From assembly GCF_000565015.1 (NCBI RefSeq), contig NZ_JDFF01000008.1:95725-159724 (forward strand): a stretch of 64,000 nt of DNA. Direction: 5' to 3'. A model generated the notes under the pieces. The model did not search any database. It saw only the letters and a list, made by a program, of their open reading frames with translations, and was not told the origin of the DNA. Made by a program: the position numbers and the translations under genes. This DNA comes from Porphyromonas catoniae ATCC 51270 (GTDB lineage Bacteria > Bacteroidota > Bacteroidia > Bacteroidales > Porphyromonadaceae). Positions 56,818 to 64,000 of this stretch are shown here, one piece after another; within the stretch, counting starts at the first letter, position 1; each line of letters opens with the position of its first letter.

Positions 56818-57552
56818 CTACTGGGCGTTATAGGTTAGGAGAAACTGCTGAAAGGGTGCAAGCGAGGCGGCGAGCATATCGTGGACACCGTTGCTGGTGA
56901 GGGTACCACCAGAGATACCATCGACGTAGTCCTTGTCCTCGGCGACCTGTCCACTCTTGACGACAGCGATACCTGTGAAGACACCTTCACGGAAGATCTG
57001 CTTGCCCTTGAACTGATCGGCGAAGTGTGGGGTGGAGATCTCAGCACCTAGCCCTGGGGTCTCCCCAGCGTTACCGAAGTCTGCACCTACGACGCTGGAG
57101 TGGTCTGCGGCATCGATGGCGATGTAGCCCCAGATCTTATTCCAGAGACCAGCCCCGTTCATAGGCAGTACGTAGATGGTCTTGCCATTTACCTCAGCTA
57201 TGTAGACGGGTAGGGGGCGCTTCTCGCCCTTGGCGATGAGCTTGTAGTCGAGCTCGGTGTTAGCCTTGAAGGCTTCGCTCTGTCCGATCTGGTCGCCCTC
57301 AGCTGTGGAGACGACCTGCCCATCAGCATTGACCATCAGCTCCTTCTTGATAAGGCTCTTGTAGGTCGGGATGACGTTAGCCTTATCGGGGGTCTGTCCT
57401 AGTGCACGTAGGATCTGCTCCATCTTGTCGATGTTGGCATTCTCCTCCTGTGAAGGCTTGAGTAGTATATTGGCACCTGCCAGTAGCACGGCAGCCAGGA
57501 TGACCATCACAGCTGCGTAGATGATCACGTATGAATTCTTATCTCTATTCAT
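56818..57552 (-). CDS. nqrC: Na+-NQR subunit C, covalent FMN protein
   Basis: This 244-residue subunit has one N-terminal membrane helix and a periplasmic FMN-binding domain. The flavinylation motif occurs as DGISGGTLTSNGV near residues 210-222, with the acceptor Thr in SGGT-L-T. It is short and periplasmic, and receives electrons within the complex. It lies 16 bases after nqrB. Confidence 0.96.
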   Translation of the reverse strand: MNRDKNSYVIIYAAVMVILAAVLLAGANILLKPSQEENANIDKMEQILRALGQTPDKANVIPTYKSLIKKELMVNADGQVVSTAEGDQIGQSEAFKANTELDYKLIAKGEKRPLPVYIAEVNGKTIYVLPMNGAGLWNKIWGYIAIDAADHSSVVGADFGNAGETPGLGAEISTPHFADQFKGKQIFREGVFTGIAVVKSGQVAEDKDYVDGISGGTLTSNGVHDMLAASLAPFQQFLLTYNAQ

Positions 57553-57568
57553 CTTCGTAGCGTTGTGA

Positions 57569-58780
57569 TTAGTTCTTTGCCTTGGAGGCTAGGCGGGCAA
57601 GACGCTTCTGCGTATTGCGCTCTACCACGATGTAGTCGATGAGCGGAGCGAAGGTATTCAGCAGTAGGATAGCTAGCATCATCCCCTCTGCGTAACCTGC
57701 GTTGAGTACGCGGATGAAGACGACCATGATCCCGATGAGGAACCCATAGATCCACTTACCTGTCTCCGTACGAGCGGCTGTGACGGGGTCAGTAGCCATG
57801 AAGACGATCCCGAAGGCGAAGCCCCCATAGAGCAGGTGCTGTAGTGGGGTGATCTGCATCGCTGCGGTTGCACCGATTGCGTTGAAGCCAAGAGCCATCA
57901 CGATAGCACCTACGACACCAGATACCATGATCTTGTAGCTCGCTATCCCCGTGAAGATGAGGATGAAGGCACCGATCAGGATCGCTAGGGTAGAGACCTC
58001 TCCGACAGAGCCTGGGAGGAAGCCGAAGAAGGCATCCAGATCCGTCAGAGGCTGACCTAGGGTGTTGTGTACATCGGGGAGCATCCCCTTGGCAGCAGCG
58101 ATCTGGCCTAGTGGTGTAGCACCGGAGAAGCCATCCACGGCTGCGCCCTCTCCTCCGAGACCGAAGGTAGAGCTGAGGCGTACCCAGACCTTATCACCCG
58201 ACATAGCTGCGGGATAGGAGAAGAATAGGAAGGCACGTGTGACTAGAGCCACGTTGAAGACGTTGTAGCCCGTACCGCCGAAGACCTCCTTAGCGAAGAT
58301 CACAGCGAAGGCCGTAGCGATAGCCATCATCCATAGCGGTGTCTCTACGGGGATGATCATGGGGATCAGGATACCCGTCACGAGGAAGCCCTCCTGGATC
58401 TCTTCGTGCTTGATCTGGGCGATGATGAACTCGATCCCTAGTCCCACAGCATAGGAGACCACGATCTGAGGAAGCACAGAGAGGAAGCCATAGAAGAAGG
58501 TGCTCCAGAAGCTACCCTCTATACCCAAGGCTGTATTGTGCTGAAGCCCTACATTGTACATACCGAAGAGCAGCGCAGGCAGTAGAGCGAAGATCACTAC
58601 GCTCATCGTGCGCTTGCTGTCGATCGCATCATGCACATGCGCCCCACGACGCTTAGCGGTCGTATTGGGCACGAAGAGGAACGTCTCAAAGCCGTCGAAT
58701 ACAGACTCCAGCGCTGAGAAGCGTCCCCCCTTAGTGAAGGCGGGCTTTATCTTGTCGATTTGTTTTCTTAATGCGTTCAA
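57569..58780 (-). CDS. nqrB: Na+-NQR subunit B
   Basis: This 403-residue membrane subunit has about ten helices and a covalent FMN site DGFSGATPLGQ with its Thr near residue 226. It also has FATDPVTAARTETGKWIYG and the Na+-path region near 140-160. It is the main Na+-translocating subunit. It lies between nqrA and nqrC. Confidence 0.97.
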   Translation of the reverse strand: MNALRKQIDKIKPAFTKGGRFSALESVFDGFETFLFVPNTTAKRRGAHVHDAIDSKRTMSVVIFALLPALLFGMYNVGLQHNTALGIEGSFWSTFFYGFLSVLPQIVVSYAVGLGIEFIIAQIKHEEIQEGFLVTGILIPMIIPVETPLWMMAIATAFAVIFAKEVFGGTGYNVFNVALVTRAFLFFSYPAAMSGDKVWVRLSSTFGLGGEGAAVDGFSGATPLGQIAAAKGMLPDVHNTLGQPLTDLDAFFGFLPGSVGEVSTLAILIGAFILIFTGIASYKIMVSGVVGAIVMALGFNAIGATAAMQITPLQHLLYGGFAFGIVFMATDPVTAARTETGKWIYGFLIGIMVVFIRVLNAGYAEGMMLAILLLNTFAPLIDYIVVERNTQKRLARLASKAKN

Positions 58781-58813
58781 GGTCTTTGTCCGTTTATTGT
58801 GAAACCTTTCGTG

Positions 58814-60166
58814 TTAGTTCATCTCCTTATACAGCTCATCCAGCCCCTGGCGTACGATCTGCTGTAGGGGGATCTTAGAGGTGTCAACGAACTCGCAGAC
58901 GGAGAAGTCTTCTGGGGCTACCTCATAGATACCACGTGCCTCCATATCGTTGATGTTAAAGGCGATGATGCTCTTGAGGAGGAACTCTGGATAGATGTCC
59001 ATTGGAAATACACGGTCGTACTCGCCACTCATGATCATCGCACGACGACCACCCTTGACACGCGCATCCAGTGTATACTCCTTCTTGGGCATGAGCCAGG
59101 AGAAGTAGCTGCGGCTGCGGCTGTACTCCTTCAGGCGAGGCAGTGCCCAGCCGAAGAGCTCGTGGACATCATCACCCTCGGGGATGATGGTGATCTGGTC
59201 TATGCCGAGGCTCATGCGCTCGTGCTCCTCATCGACCTTGACACCCGTGAAGACGTCGCCCTCGATGATGCGTTCGTGCGCACCCTTCTTGCCTAGGCGA
59301 CCTGCTAGAGCCTCCTCGAAGCGTGCTCCGGGTAGGACCTTTACGTAGCCTGTTTCCTTGGCCTCCGAGCCCGTGAGGGCGATCGTACGGCTGTAGTCTA
59401 CCTTACCGGTCTTGAGGAAGCGACCGATGACGAGTAGGTCGGTAGCCTTGAGGGTCCAGACGGTCTCTTCCTTGTTGATGGGGGCGGTGTGGTTGATCAG
59501 TACACCGACGAGGCCTGCGGGGTGTGGCCCACGTACCTCGACACGCTCTACACCCTGTAGACCTGTTAGCTCACCTGCGCCTACACCCACGTAGACCTTG
59601 CCTGAGGTCAGCTTGGTGAGGGCATCTAGGGCGAGCTGTAGCTCATCCTCACGGCCATGCACTAGGTAGCTGAACTTGGGGGCTAGGGGGGCGGTAAGGT
59701 TCGCCGTGACGAAGATATCCCTAGGCTCGGCATTGGGGTTGGCCAGACGGTCGTAGGGGCGCTGCTTGAAGAAGCTGAACATCCCGCTCTCCAGCAGGAG
59801 GGCAAGTACCTCAGCACGCTCCATCCCCTTGAGCCCTTCGGTAGCGAAGTGCTTGTATTCGATCGTTGCATCAGGCTTCACCTCTACGCTAAGCACCTTA
59901 CGCTTGGCACCGCGGTGGACAGCGACCACCTCACCACTGACGGGGGAGGTTAATTTTAGCTCGGGGATCTGCTTGTGGTACATGAGGGCATCCCCTGCCT
60001 GTACCCGATCTCCAGGCTGAACGATCACTTTAGGGACGAACCCGATGTAATCATCAGGAGAGAGGGCATAGGAAGTGCCTCTTGCAGCGGCTGCAAGCTC
60101 TACCTCCTCAGCCTTTCCCTTCAGATTCAGCGTCAGTCCTTTCTTTATCGTGATAATGTTCGGCAT
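58814..60166 (-). CDS. nqrA: Na+-NQR subunit A
   Basis: This 450-residue soluble subunit docks on NqrB at the cytoplasmic side. It has an N-terminal KKGLTLNLKGKAEE, a biotinyl/lipoyl-like domain near residues 40-100 (GFVPKVIVQPGDRVQAGDAL), and the C-terminal FPMDIYPEFLLKSIIAFNINDMEARG. It is the first gene of the operon, with a candidate -7 box about 45 bases before it. Confidence 0.97.
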   Translation of the reverse strand: MPNIITIKKGLTLNLKGKAEEVELAAAARGTSYALSPDDYIGFVPKVIVQPGDRVQAGDALMYHKQIPELKLTSPVSGEVVAVHRGAKRKVLSVEVKPDATIEYKHFATEGLKGMERAEVLALLLESGMFSFFKQRPYDRLANPNAEPRDIFVTANLTAPLAPKFSYLVHGREDELQLALDALTKLTSGKVYVGVGAGELTGLQGVERVEVRGPHPAGLVGVLINHTAPINKEETVWTLKATDLLVIGRFLKTGKVDYSRTIALTGSEAKETGYVKVLPGARFEEALAGRLGKKGAHERIIEGDVFTGVKVDEEHERMSLGIDQITIIPEGDDVHELFGWALPRLKEYSRSRSYFSWLMPKKEYTLDARVKGGRRAMIMSGEYDRVFPMDIYPEFLLKSIIAFNINDMEARGIYEVAPEDFSVCEFVDTSKIPLQQIVRQGLDELYKEMN

Positions 60167-60207
60167 AACACGTGATTGATGATATGTTTATTTAAATTAT
60201 GTGGGTA

Positions 60208-60215
60208 CAAAAGTA
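60208..60215 (-). promoter_or_regulatory. -7 box for the nqr operon
   Basis: The minus strand reads TACTTTTG here, which fits TAnnTTTG, 42 bases before the nqrA start. Confidence 0.5.
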
Positions 60216-60433
60216 CATAATCTTTGCCATACTCTACCTATAATAAGGTATATATAATCTGTCGTGTTCGGGGGAGGGTTGTGGTAGTCAGAAGGAGGAG
60301 GCTAAGTTTGGCTTTAAAGATGAGTCCAGAGGGGAGAAGGGCGAAGGTGCTGTTAAGGATCTCGCTTCTCTCTTTTCGCCTTTTCCTTGATGTATAGATT
60401 TAGGTGCTTTGGTCTCCTCGATAACACATTCTT

Positions 60434-60548
60434 GCTACCACCAGATAGGTACACCCGTAACCTCCCAAGAGGTAGCCTCGATACCTCATGATAGGTTACG
60501 GGGATACCTCAGGAGGGTTTCCCCCGATACCTCTATGAGGGGTGTGAG
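60434..60548 (+). repeat. 23-bp repeat array, family 2, copy 2 (5 units)
   Basis: Units are anchored at the A of ACC at 60437, 60460, 60483, 60506 and 60529, exactly 23 bp apart. The pattern is GATACCTC, short variable middle, then GAGGT or GGGTTT. Several units form a weak dyad (ACCTC-4nt-GAGGT in the second). It is the same family as 41703-41794. It lies in the 670-bp divergent gap between nqrA and pfkA. Confidence 0.72.
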
Positions 60549-60786
60549 GAGTCGTTGGTGAAGGGGGGGGCGTGGGGGTAGGCAGAGTGTCACCCAAGAG
60601 TGTGGGGTGAACAATGTGGGGATTGGAGGATTGTGTTCCTAGCAAGGTGCTGTCTGCTCCTTCCACGGCGAGCGAACAGCTGGCGGTTATCCATCGGATT
60701 ATTCTCTTCGAATGAGGCTTTGGTTATAGGGGGATTCTGATGCTTGGGATAGAGCGGTGGTAAGAGATGAGCCGAAGGGATTAACT

Positions 60787-60794
60787 TATCTTTG
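60787..60794 (+). promoter_or_regulatory. -7 box for pfkA-mutY
   Basis: TATCTTTG matches TAnnTTTG, 44 bases before the pfkA start. Confidence 0.55.
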
Positions 60795-60838
60795 CAGGCA
60801 TAAAACATGGCATAGATTTCAAGAATAGAGAAGAAAAT

Positions 60839-61819
60839 ATGGCAACAATAAAGTGCATCGGGGTATTGACCTCAGGTGGAGATGCCCCAGGGATGAACGC
60901 TGCGATACGATCCGTCACACGCACGGCGATCTACCACGGCATACGTGTCAAGGGGATTTACCGAGGCTACAAGGGCCTGATTACGGGTGAGATTGAGGAC
61001 TTTGAGACGCAGCATGTGAGCAATATCATCCAGCGAGGAGGGACAATCCTAAAGACAGCTCGTTGCCCAGAGTTTTGTACGGTGGAGGGGCGAGCATTAG
61101 CGCATGAGACCATGCGTGCCCATGGGATCGATGCCCTCGTTGTCATTGGAGGGGATGGGTCGCTATCTGGAGCAAGGGAGTTCGCAGAGGAGTATGACAT
61201 CCCCATCGTTGGCCTGCCTGGCACAATTGACAATGACCTCTATGGTACAGATCTGACCATTGGCTACGATACCGCCCTCAATACCATTGTCTCCGCAGTG
61301 GATAAGATACGAGATACGGCCTCTTCGCATGAGCGCCTCTTCTTTGTTGAAGTAATGGGTCGTGAGGCGGGGTTCCTTGCGCTTAATGGGGCGATAGCCT
61401 CTGGAGCCGAAGCAGCTATTATTCCTGAGTATGCTTTTGAGAAGGATCAACTTGCCGAAACGATCGAGAATGGCTTCCGTAAGACAAAAAACAGCAGTAT
61501 TGTATTGGTATCGGAGAGTGAGAGTACCGGGGGCGCGATGAAGGTCGCCGAACGTGTGGAGAAGGAATACCCGCAGTTTGACGTGCGGGTGGTTATCCTA
61601 GGACACATACAGCGTGGGGGCTCTCCTAGTGCGCAAGATCGTATCCTTGCTAGTCGTATGGGGGTGGCAGCAATAGAAGCCCTGCTCGAGGGGCAACGAA
61701 ATGTGATGATTGGGATCGTCAATGACGCCCTCGTCTACGTGCCCTTCTCTAAGGCGATCAAGAAGAATAAGCCCATCGATGAGGATCTAGTAGATGCCCT
61801 CCGTATCCTCTCTATATAA
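60839..61819 (+). CDS. pfkA: ATP-dependent 6-phosphofructokinase
   Basis: This 326-residue enzyme phosphorylates fructose 6-phosphate in glycolysis. [13 protein letters not shown] (104-108), [12 protein letters not shown] (catalytic Asp) and [14 protein letters not shown] are all present. The Gly in GGDGS and PGTIDND marks the ATP rather than PPi type. Its 3' end overlaps mutY by 26 bases. Confidence 0.96.
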   Translation: MATIKCIGVLTSGGDAPGMNAAIRSVTRTAIYHGIRVKGIYRGYKGLITGEIEDFETQHVSNIIQRGGTILKTARCPEFCTVEGRALAHETMRAHGIDALVVIGGDGSLSGAREFAEEYDIPIVGLPGTIDNDLYGTDLTIGYDTALNTIVSAVDKIRDTASSHERLFFVEVMGREAGFLALNGAIASGAEAAIIPEYAFEKDQLAETIENGFRKTKNSSIVLVSESESTGGAMKVAERVEKEYPQFDVRVVILGHIQRGGSPSAQDRILASRMGVAAIEALLEGQRNVMIGIVNDALVYVPFSKAIKKNKPIDEDLVDALRILSI

Positions 61820-62882
61820 GGCCATCCAGACACGGCTTGGGGCGTGGTATGACGTTTACCAGCGGCCTTTGCCTTGGCGACAGGAGGTCTCTGCCTATCA
61901 TGTCCTCCTCTCTGAGGTTATCTTACAGCAGACGAGGGTAGATCAGGGCACTGCTTATTATCATCGTTTCACTGAGGCCTTCCCAAGGGTAGAGGATTTG
62001 GCTAATGCTTCGGAGGATGAGGTGCTACTACTCTGGCAGGGGCTAGGGTATTATTCCCGAGGGCGTAACCTAAGACGAGCGGCACAGATTATTGTCTCCG
62101 AGTTCGGGGGTGAATTGCCTCGTACACCAGAGGGGCTAAGCAGGCTTCCGGGCGTAGGCCCTTATACCCGTGGAGCCATCCTTTCCTTTGCCTATGATCT
62201 CCCTTATCCGACTGTGGATGGGAATGTGTACCGTGTGCTTAGTCGCCTCTTTGCCTTAACAGAGCCGATTGATACAACATCGGGGCAAAAGAAGTATTGG
62301 GAGCTAGCTGAGGCGTTGCTTGACCGCAAACACCCCAGCCGTCACAACCAAGCTCTCATCGAGCTGGGCGCACTCGTCTGCCTGCCTCGTCGACCACGCT
62401 GTGCCGAGTGTCCCGTCGTGGAGTACTGTGAAGCTCACCGCCTAGGTCTCGAGGAGCGACTTCCGATCAAGCAGGGTAAGATTAAGGTACTCCCTCGGTA
62501 TATGTACTACTTCCTCGTGCGGATAGAGGATGGTGAAGGGCGAAAGTGCTTGATCCGTAGGCGTGAGGGTAGAGATATTTGGCATGGACTGTATGAGTAT
62601 CCACTTATTGAGTCGGGGGAGACTCCACTTAGTATAGAGGGTCTTACGGAATCGGAGAGCTTTGCTCAGCTTACGGCATCGCTTCGCTCTCCTCGCTTTC
62701 ACCCAATACCTCTCGCTACTCATGCGCACCGCCTTTCCCATAGACAGATTTATGCTTCGCTATTCCTGCTGGAGTGTGAAGGTCTCATTGGCTCTCCTGT
62801 CTATCAGGTAATCCCCGAGGAGGAGCAGTCTGCCTATGCCTTCCCTGTCCTCATTCAAAGGTTGCTGGAGAAGATTAGATAA
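61794..62882 (+). CDS. mutY: A/G-specific adenine glycosylase MutY
   Basis: This 362-residue base-excision enzyme removes adenine opposite 8-oxoguanine. It has the HhH fold with catalytic E41 ([11 protein letters not shown]) and D142 (TVDGNVYR), and [12 protein letters not shown]. The 4Fe-4S cluster is C196-x6-C203-x2-C206-x5-C212. A C-terminal Nudix-like 8-oxoG recognition domain starts near residue 225. The start lies inside the pfkA end; no better downstream start is seen. Confidence 0.94.
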   Translation: MPSVSSLYKAIQTRLGAWYDVYQRPLPWRQEVSAYHVLLSEVILQQTRVDQGTAYYHRFTEAFPRVEDLANASEDEVLLLWQGLGYYSRGRNLRRAAQIIVSEFGGELPRTPEGLSRLPGVGPYTRGAILSFAYDLPYPTVDGNVYRVLSRLFALTEPIDTTSGQKKYWELAEALLDRKHPSRHNQALIELGALVCLPRRPRCAECPVVEYCEAHRLGLEERLPIKQGKIKVLPRYMYYFLVRIEDGEGRKCLIRRREGRDIWHGLYEYPLIESGETPLSIEGLTESESFAQLTASLRSPRFHPIPLATHAHRLSHRQIYASLFLLECEGLIGSPVYQVIPEEEQSAYAFPVLIQRLLEKIR

Positions 62883-62890
62883 AATTCGCT

Positions 62891-62898
62891 ACCTTTGT
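62891..62898 (+). promoter_or_regulatory. -7 box for rpmH
   Basis: TACCTTTG matches TAnnTTTG, 56 bases before the rpmH start and directly after mutY. Confidence 0.55.
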
Positions 62899-62953
62899 GG
62901 CTCAATTTGCGTTACATAAGCATCGTACGAATAAAAATAGATAGATAGCAAAG

Positions 62954-63100
62954 ATGAAAAGAACGTTCCAACCATCGAACAGAAAGAGAAAGAATAAGCA
63001 TGGTTTCCGTGCTCGTATGGCCTCTGCTAATGGTCGCCGTGTGCTAGCTGCACGTCGTGCCAAGGGTCGTGCTAAGCTCAGTGTCTCAGACGAGTACTAG
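62954..63100 (+). CDS. rpmH: 50S ribosomal protein L34
   Basis: This 48-codon gene begins [20 protein letters not shown] and continues [18 protein letters not shown], the bL34 signature. Length is normal. It is monocistronic with its own -7 box and terminator. Unlike many bacteria it is not next to dnaA or rnpA. Confidence 0.95.
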   Translation: MKRTFQPSNRKRKNKHGFRARMASANGRRVLAARRAKGRAKLSVSDEY

Positions 63101-63130
63101 CCTTCCCCTCTTTCTATATCTCCAAAACGT

Positions 63131-63176
63131 AATAGGTCGTTAGTCGGCATCCCGACTGACGACCTATTCGCTTTTT
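63131..63176 (+). terminator. rpmH terminator
   Basis: A 17-bp stem with one G-U pair (AATAGGTCGTTAGTCGG with CCGACTGACGACCTATT), loop CATC, is followed by CGCTTTTTC. It lies 30 bases after the rpmH stop. Confidence 0.92.
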
Positions 63177-63474
63177 CTTCGCCGAGCTTCTCCCATTGGC
63201 TTTAGTTTTGCCTCCTACCTATATTATAGTGTGTGGGAGTTCTAGATATAGTATGTGGCGGTTAATGGGCGAAAGCTCTACTAGTCTCATCGGTGTTTTC
63301 GATAATTTTGGGTGGTAATGGTTCTGTTTGTTGTCATCACCTTGATGGAGACTTTGCTGTTGAGGAGTGAAGGAGGTTCTTTTTTATGCCCAATTTTCCT
63401 TCTTGTAAGTCATTGAATTTAAGGCTGATGTTATTGGGTTTCGTTTTATAGATGGGTATAAATTTGGAATTATA

Positions 63475-63507
63475 TTTGGAATTGAAGAATAAAAAGCATT
63501 ACCTTTG
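63475..63507 (+). promoter_or_regulatory. Full -33/-7 promoter for the 23S rRNA transcript
   Basis: TTTG at 63475-63478, a 21-base spacer, and TACCTTTG at 63500-63507 make the best Bacteroidota promoter in the window. It lies about 195 bases before the mature 23S end. Confidence 0.7.
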
Positions 63508-63702
63508 CAACCGCAAAAGAGGGAAGCGCCTCTTGGGAATAAATTAGATTTGTGAAGTATCTTTCTGGGGAGACCTGGGAGGTTATGCTAAAGCGATCAT
63601 TGACATACTTGATAAAAACAAACGAGAAAACAACGTAGAGCAAACAAAATAAGTTAGTATACAACCTGCGTGTGTTGATAGCAATATTAATATACGTTAG
63701 GC
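63508..63702 (+). ncRNA. rRNA leader region
   Basis: This is a non-coding leader of about 195 nt. It opens with a small hairpin (AAGAGG...CCTCTT, near 63516-63533) and continues with a segment (GATCATTGACATACTTG, then AAACGAGAAAACAACG) that resembles the antitermination/processing leaders before rRNA genes in Bacteroidota. No tRNA or 16S sequence is present. Confidence 0.5.

Positions 63703-64000
<298 letters not shown>

Noticed and set aside
63101..63702. Hidden 16S end or tRNA before the 23S gene
   Set aside because: I looked for the anti-Shine-Dalgarno end, tRNA TpsiC-like words and CCA ends and found none.

Overview
The window is about half G+C and looks like the chromosome of a Bacteroidota species, most likely Porphyromonas or a close relative. 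Evidence: a Bacteroidota-style S10/alpha operon end; porG (type IX secretion) beside uppS, bamA and two ompH/skp genes; several carboxypeptidase-like/TonB-dependent receptors with SusE/DUF-type lipoproteins; an Na+-NQR operon; and many promoters carrying the Bacteroidota -7 box TAnnTTTG. Species cannot be fixed from the sequence alone.

Layout. 1-5.2 kb: end of the ribosomal superoperon (secY, map, infA, rpmJ, rpsM, rpsK, rpsD, rpoA, rplQ). 5.9-12.8 kb: outer-membrane biogenesis cluster (DUF6242-like lipoprotein, porG, uppS, bamA, two Skp/OmpH chaperones). 13.2-17.2 kb: a small outer-membrane protein, remains of a decayed gene, and clpB. 17.3-23.2 kb: a GT10 fucosyltransferase-like gene, a DJ-1 protein, the pdxJ-exbB-exbD-tonB operon and divergent nadK. 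23.8-30.3 kb: a minus-strand operon of a TonB-dependent receptor and three lipoproteins, two with His/Met-rich motifs. 31.1-35.9 kb: a short glycogen-synthase-like protein, DUF4270 lipoprotein, nucleoside-type permease, GT4 glycosyltransferase. 36.2-38 kb: dnaA and a candidate origin. 38.6-42.5 kb: sigma-54-type activator, lptE, TPR-like protein, secG, rpsP. 42.7-53.4 kb: large Oar-like TonB receptor, fabI-lptB, a beta-barrel protein, and RNA-modification genes. 54.2-60.2 kb: complete nqrABCDEF. 60.8-63.1 kb: pfkA, mutY, rpmH. 63.7 kb to end: 5' part of a 23S rRNA gene.

The most interesting signal is non-coding. Eight intergenic arrays, scattered every 4-10 kb, are built from one 17-bp near-palindrome (core GAGTTA-TGG-TAASTC) repeated at an exact 23-bp period. 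The arrays have a fixed architecture: the first unit has its centre inverted (CCA) relative to the following ones (TGG), usually five units in all. Two further intergenic arrays (41.7 and 60.5 kb) use an unrelated unit with the same 23-bp period, and a third degenerate set (46.1 kb) has a 23-24 bp period. They do not look like CRISPR arrays. The nearest thing I know of is the 23-nt tandem unit inside the BrickBuilt MITEs of P. gingivalis (from memory, unchecked).

The second point of note is that the 23S rRNA gene follows rpmH and its own promoter, with no 16S or tRNA gene in the 600 bp before it, so 16S and 23S appear unlinked here (or the assembly is rearranged).
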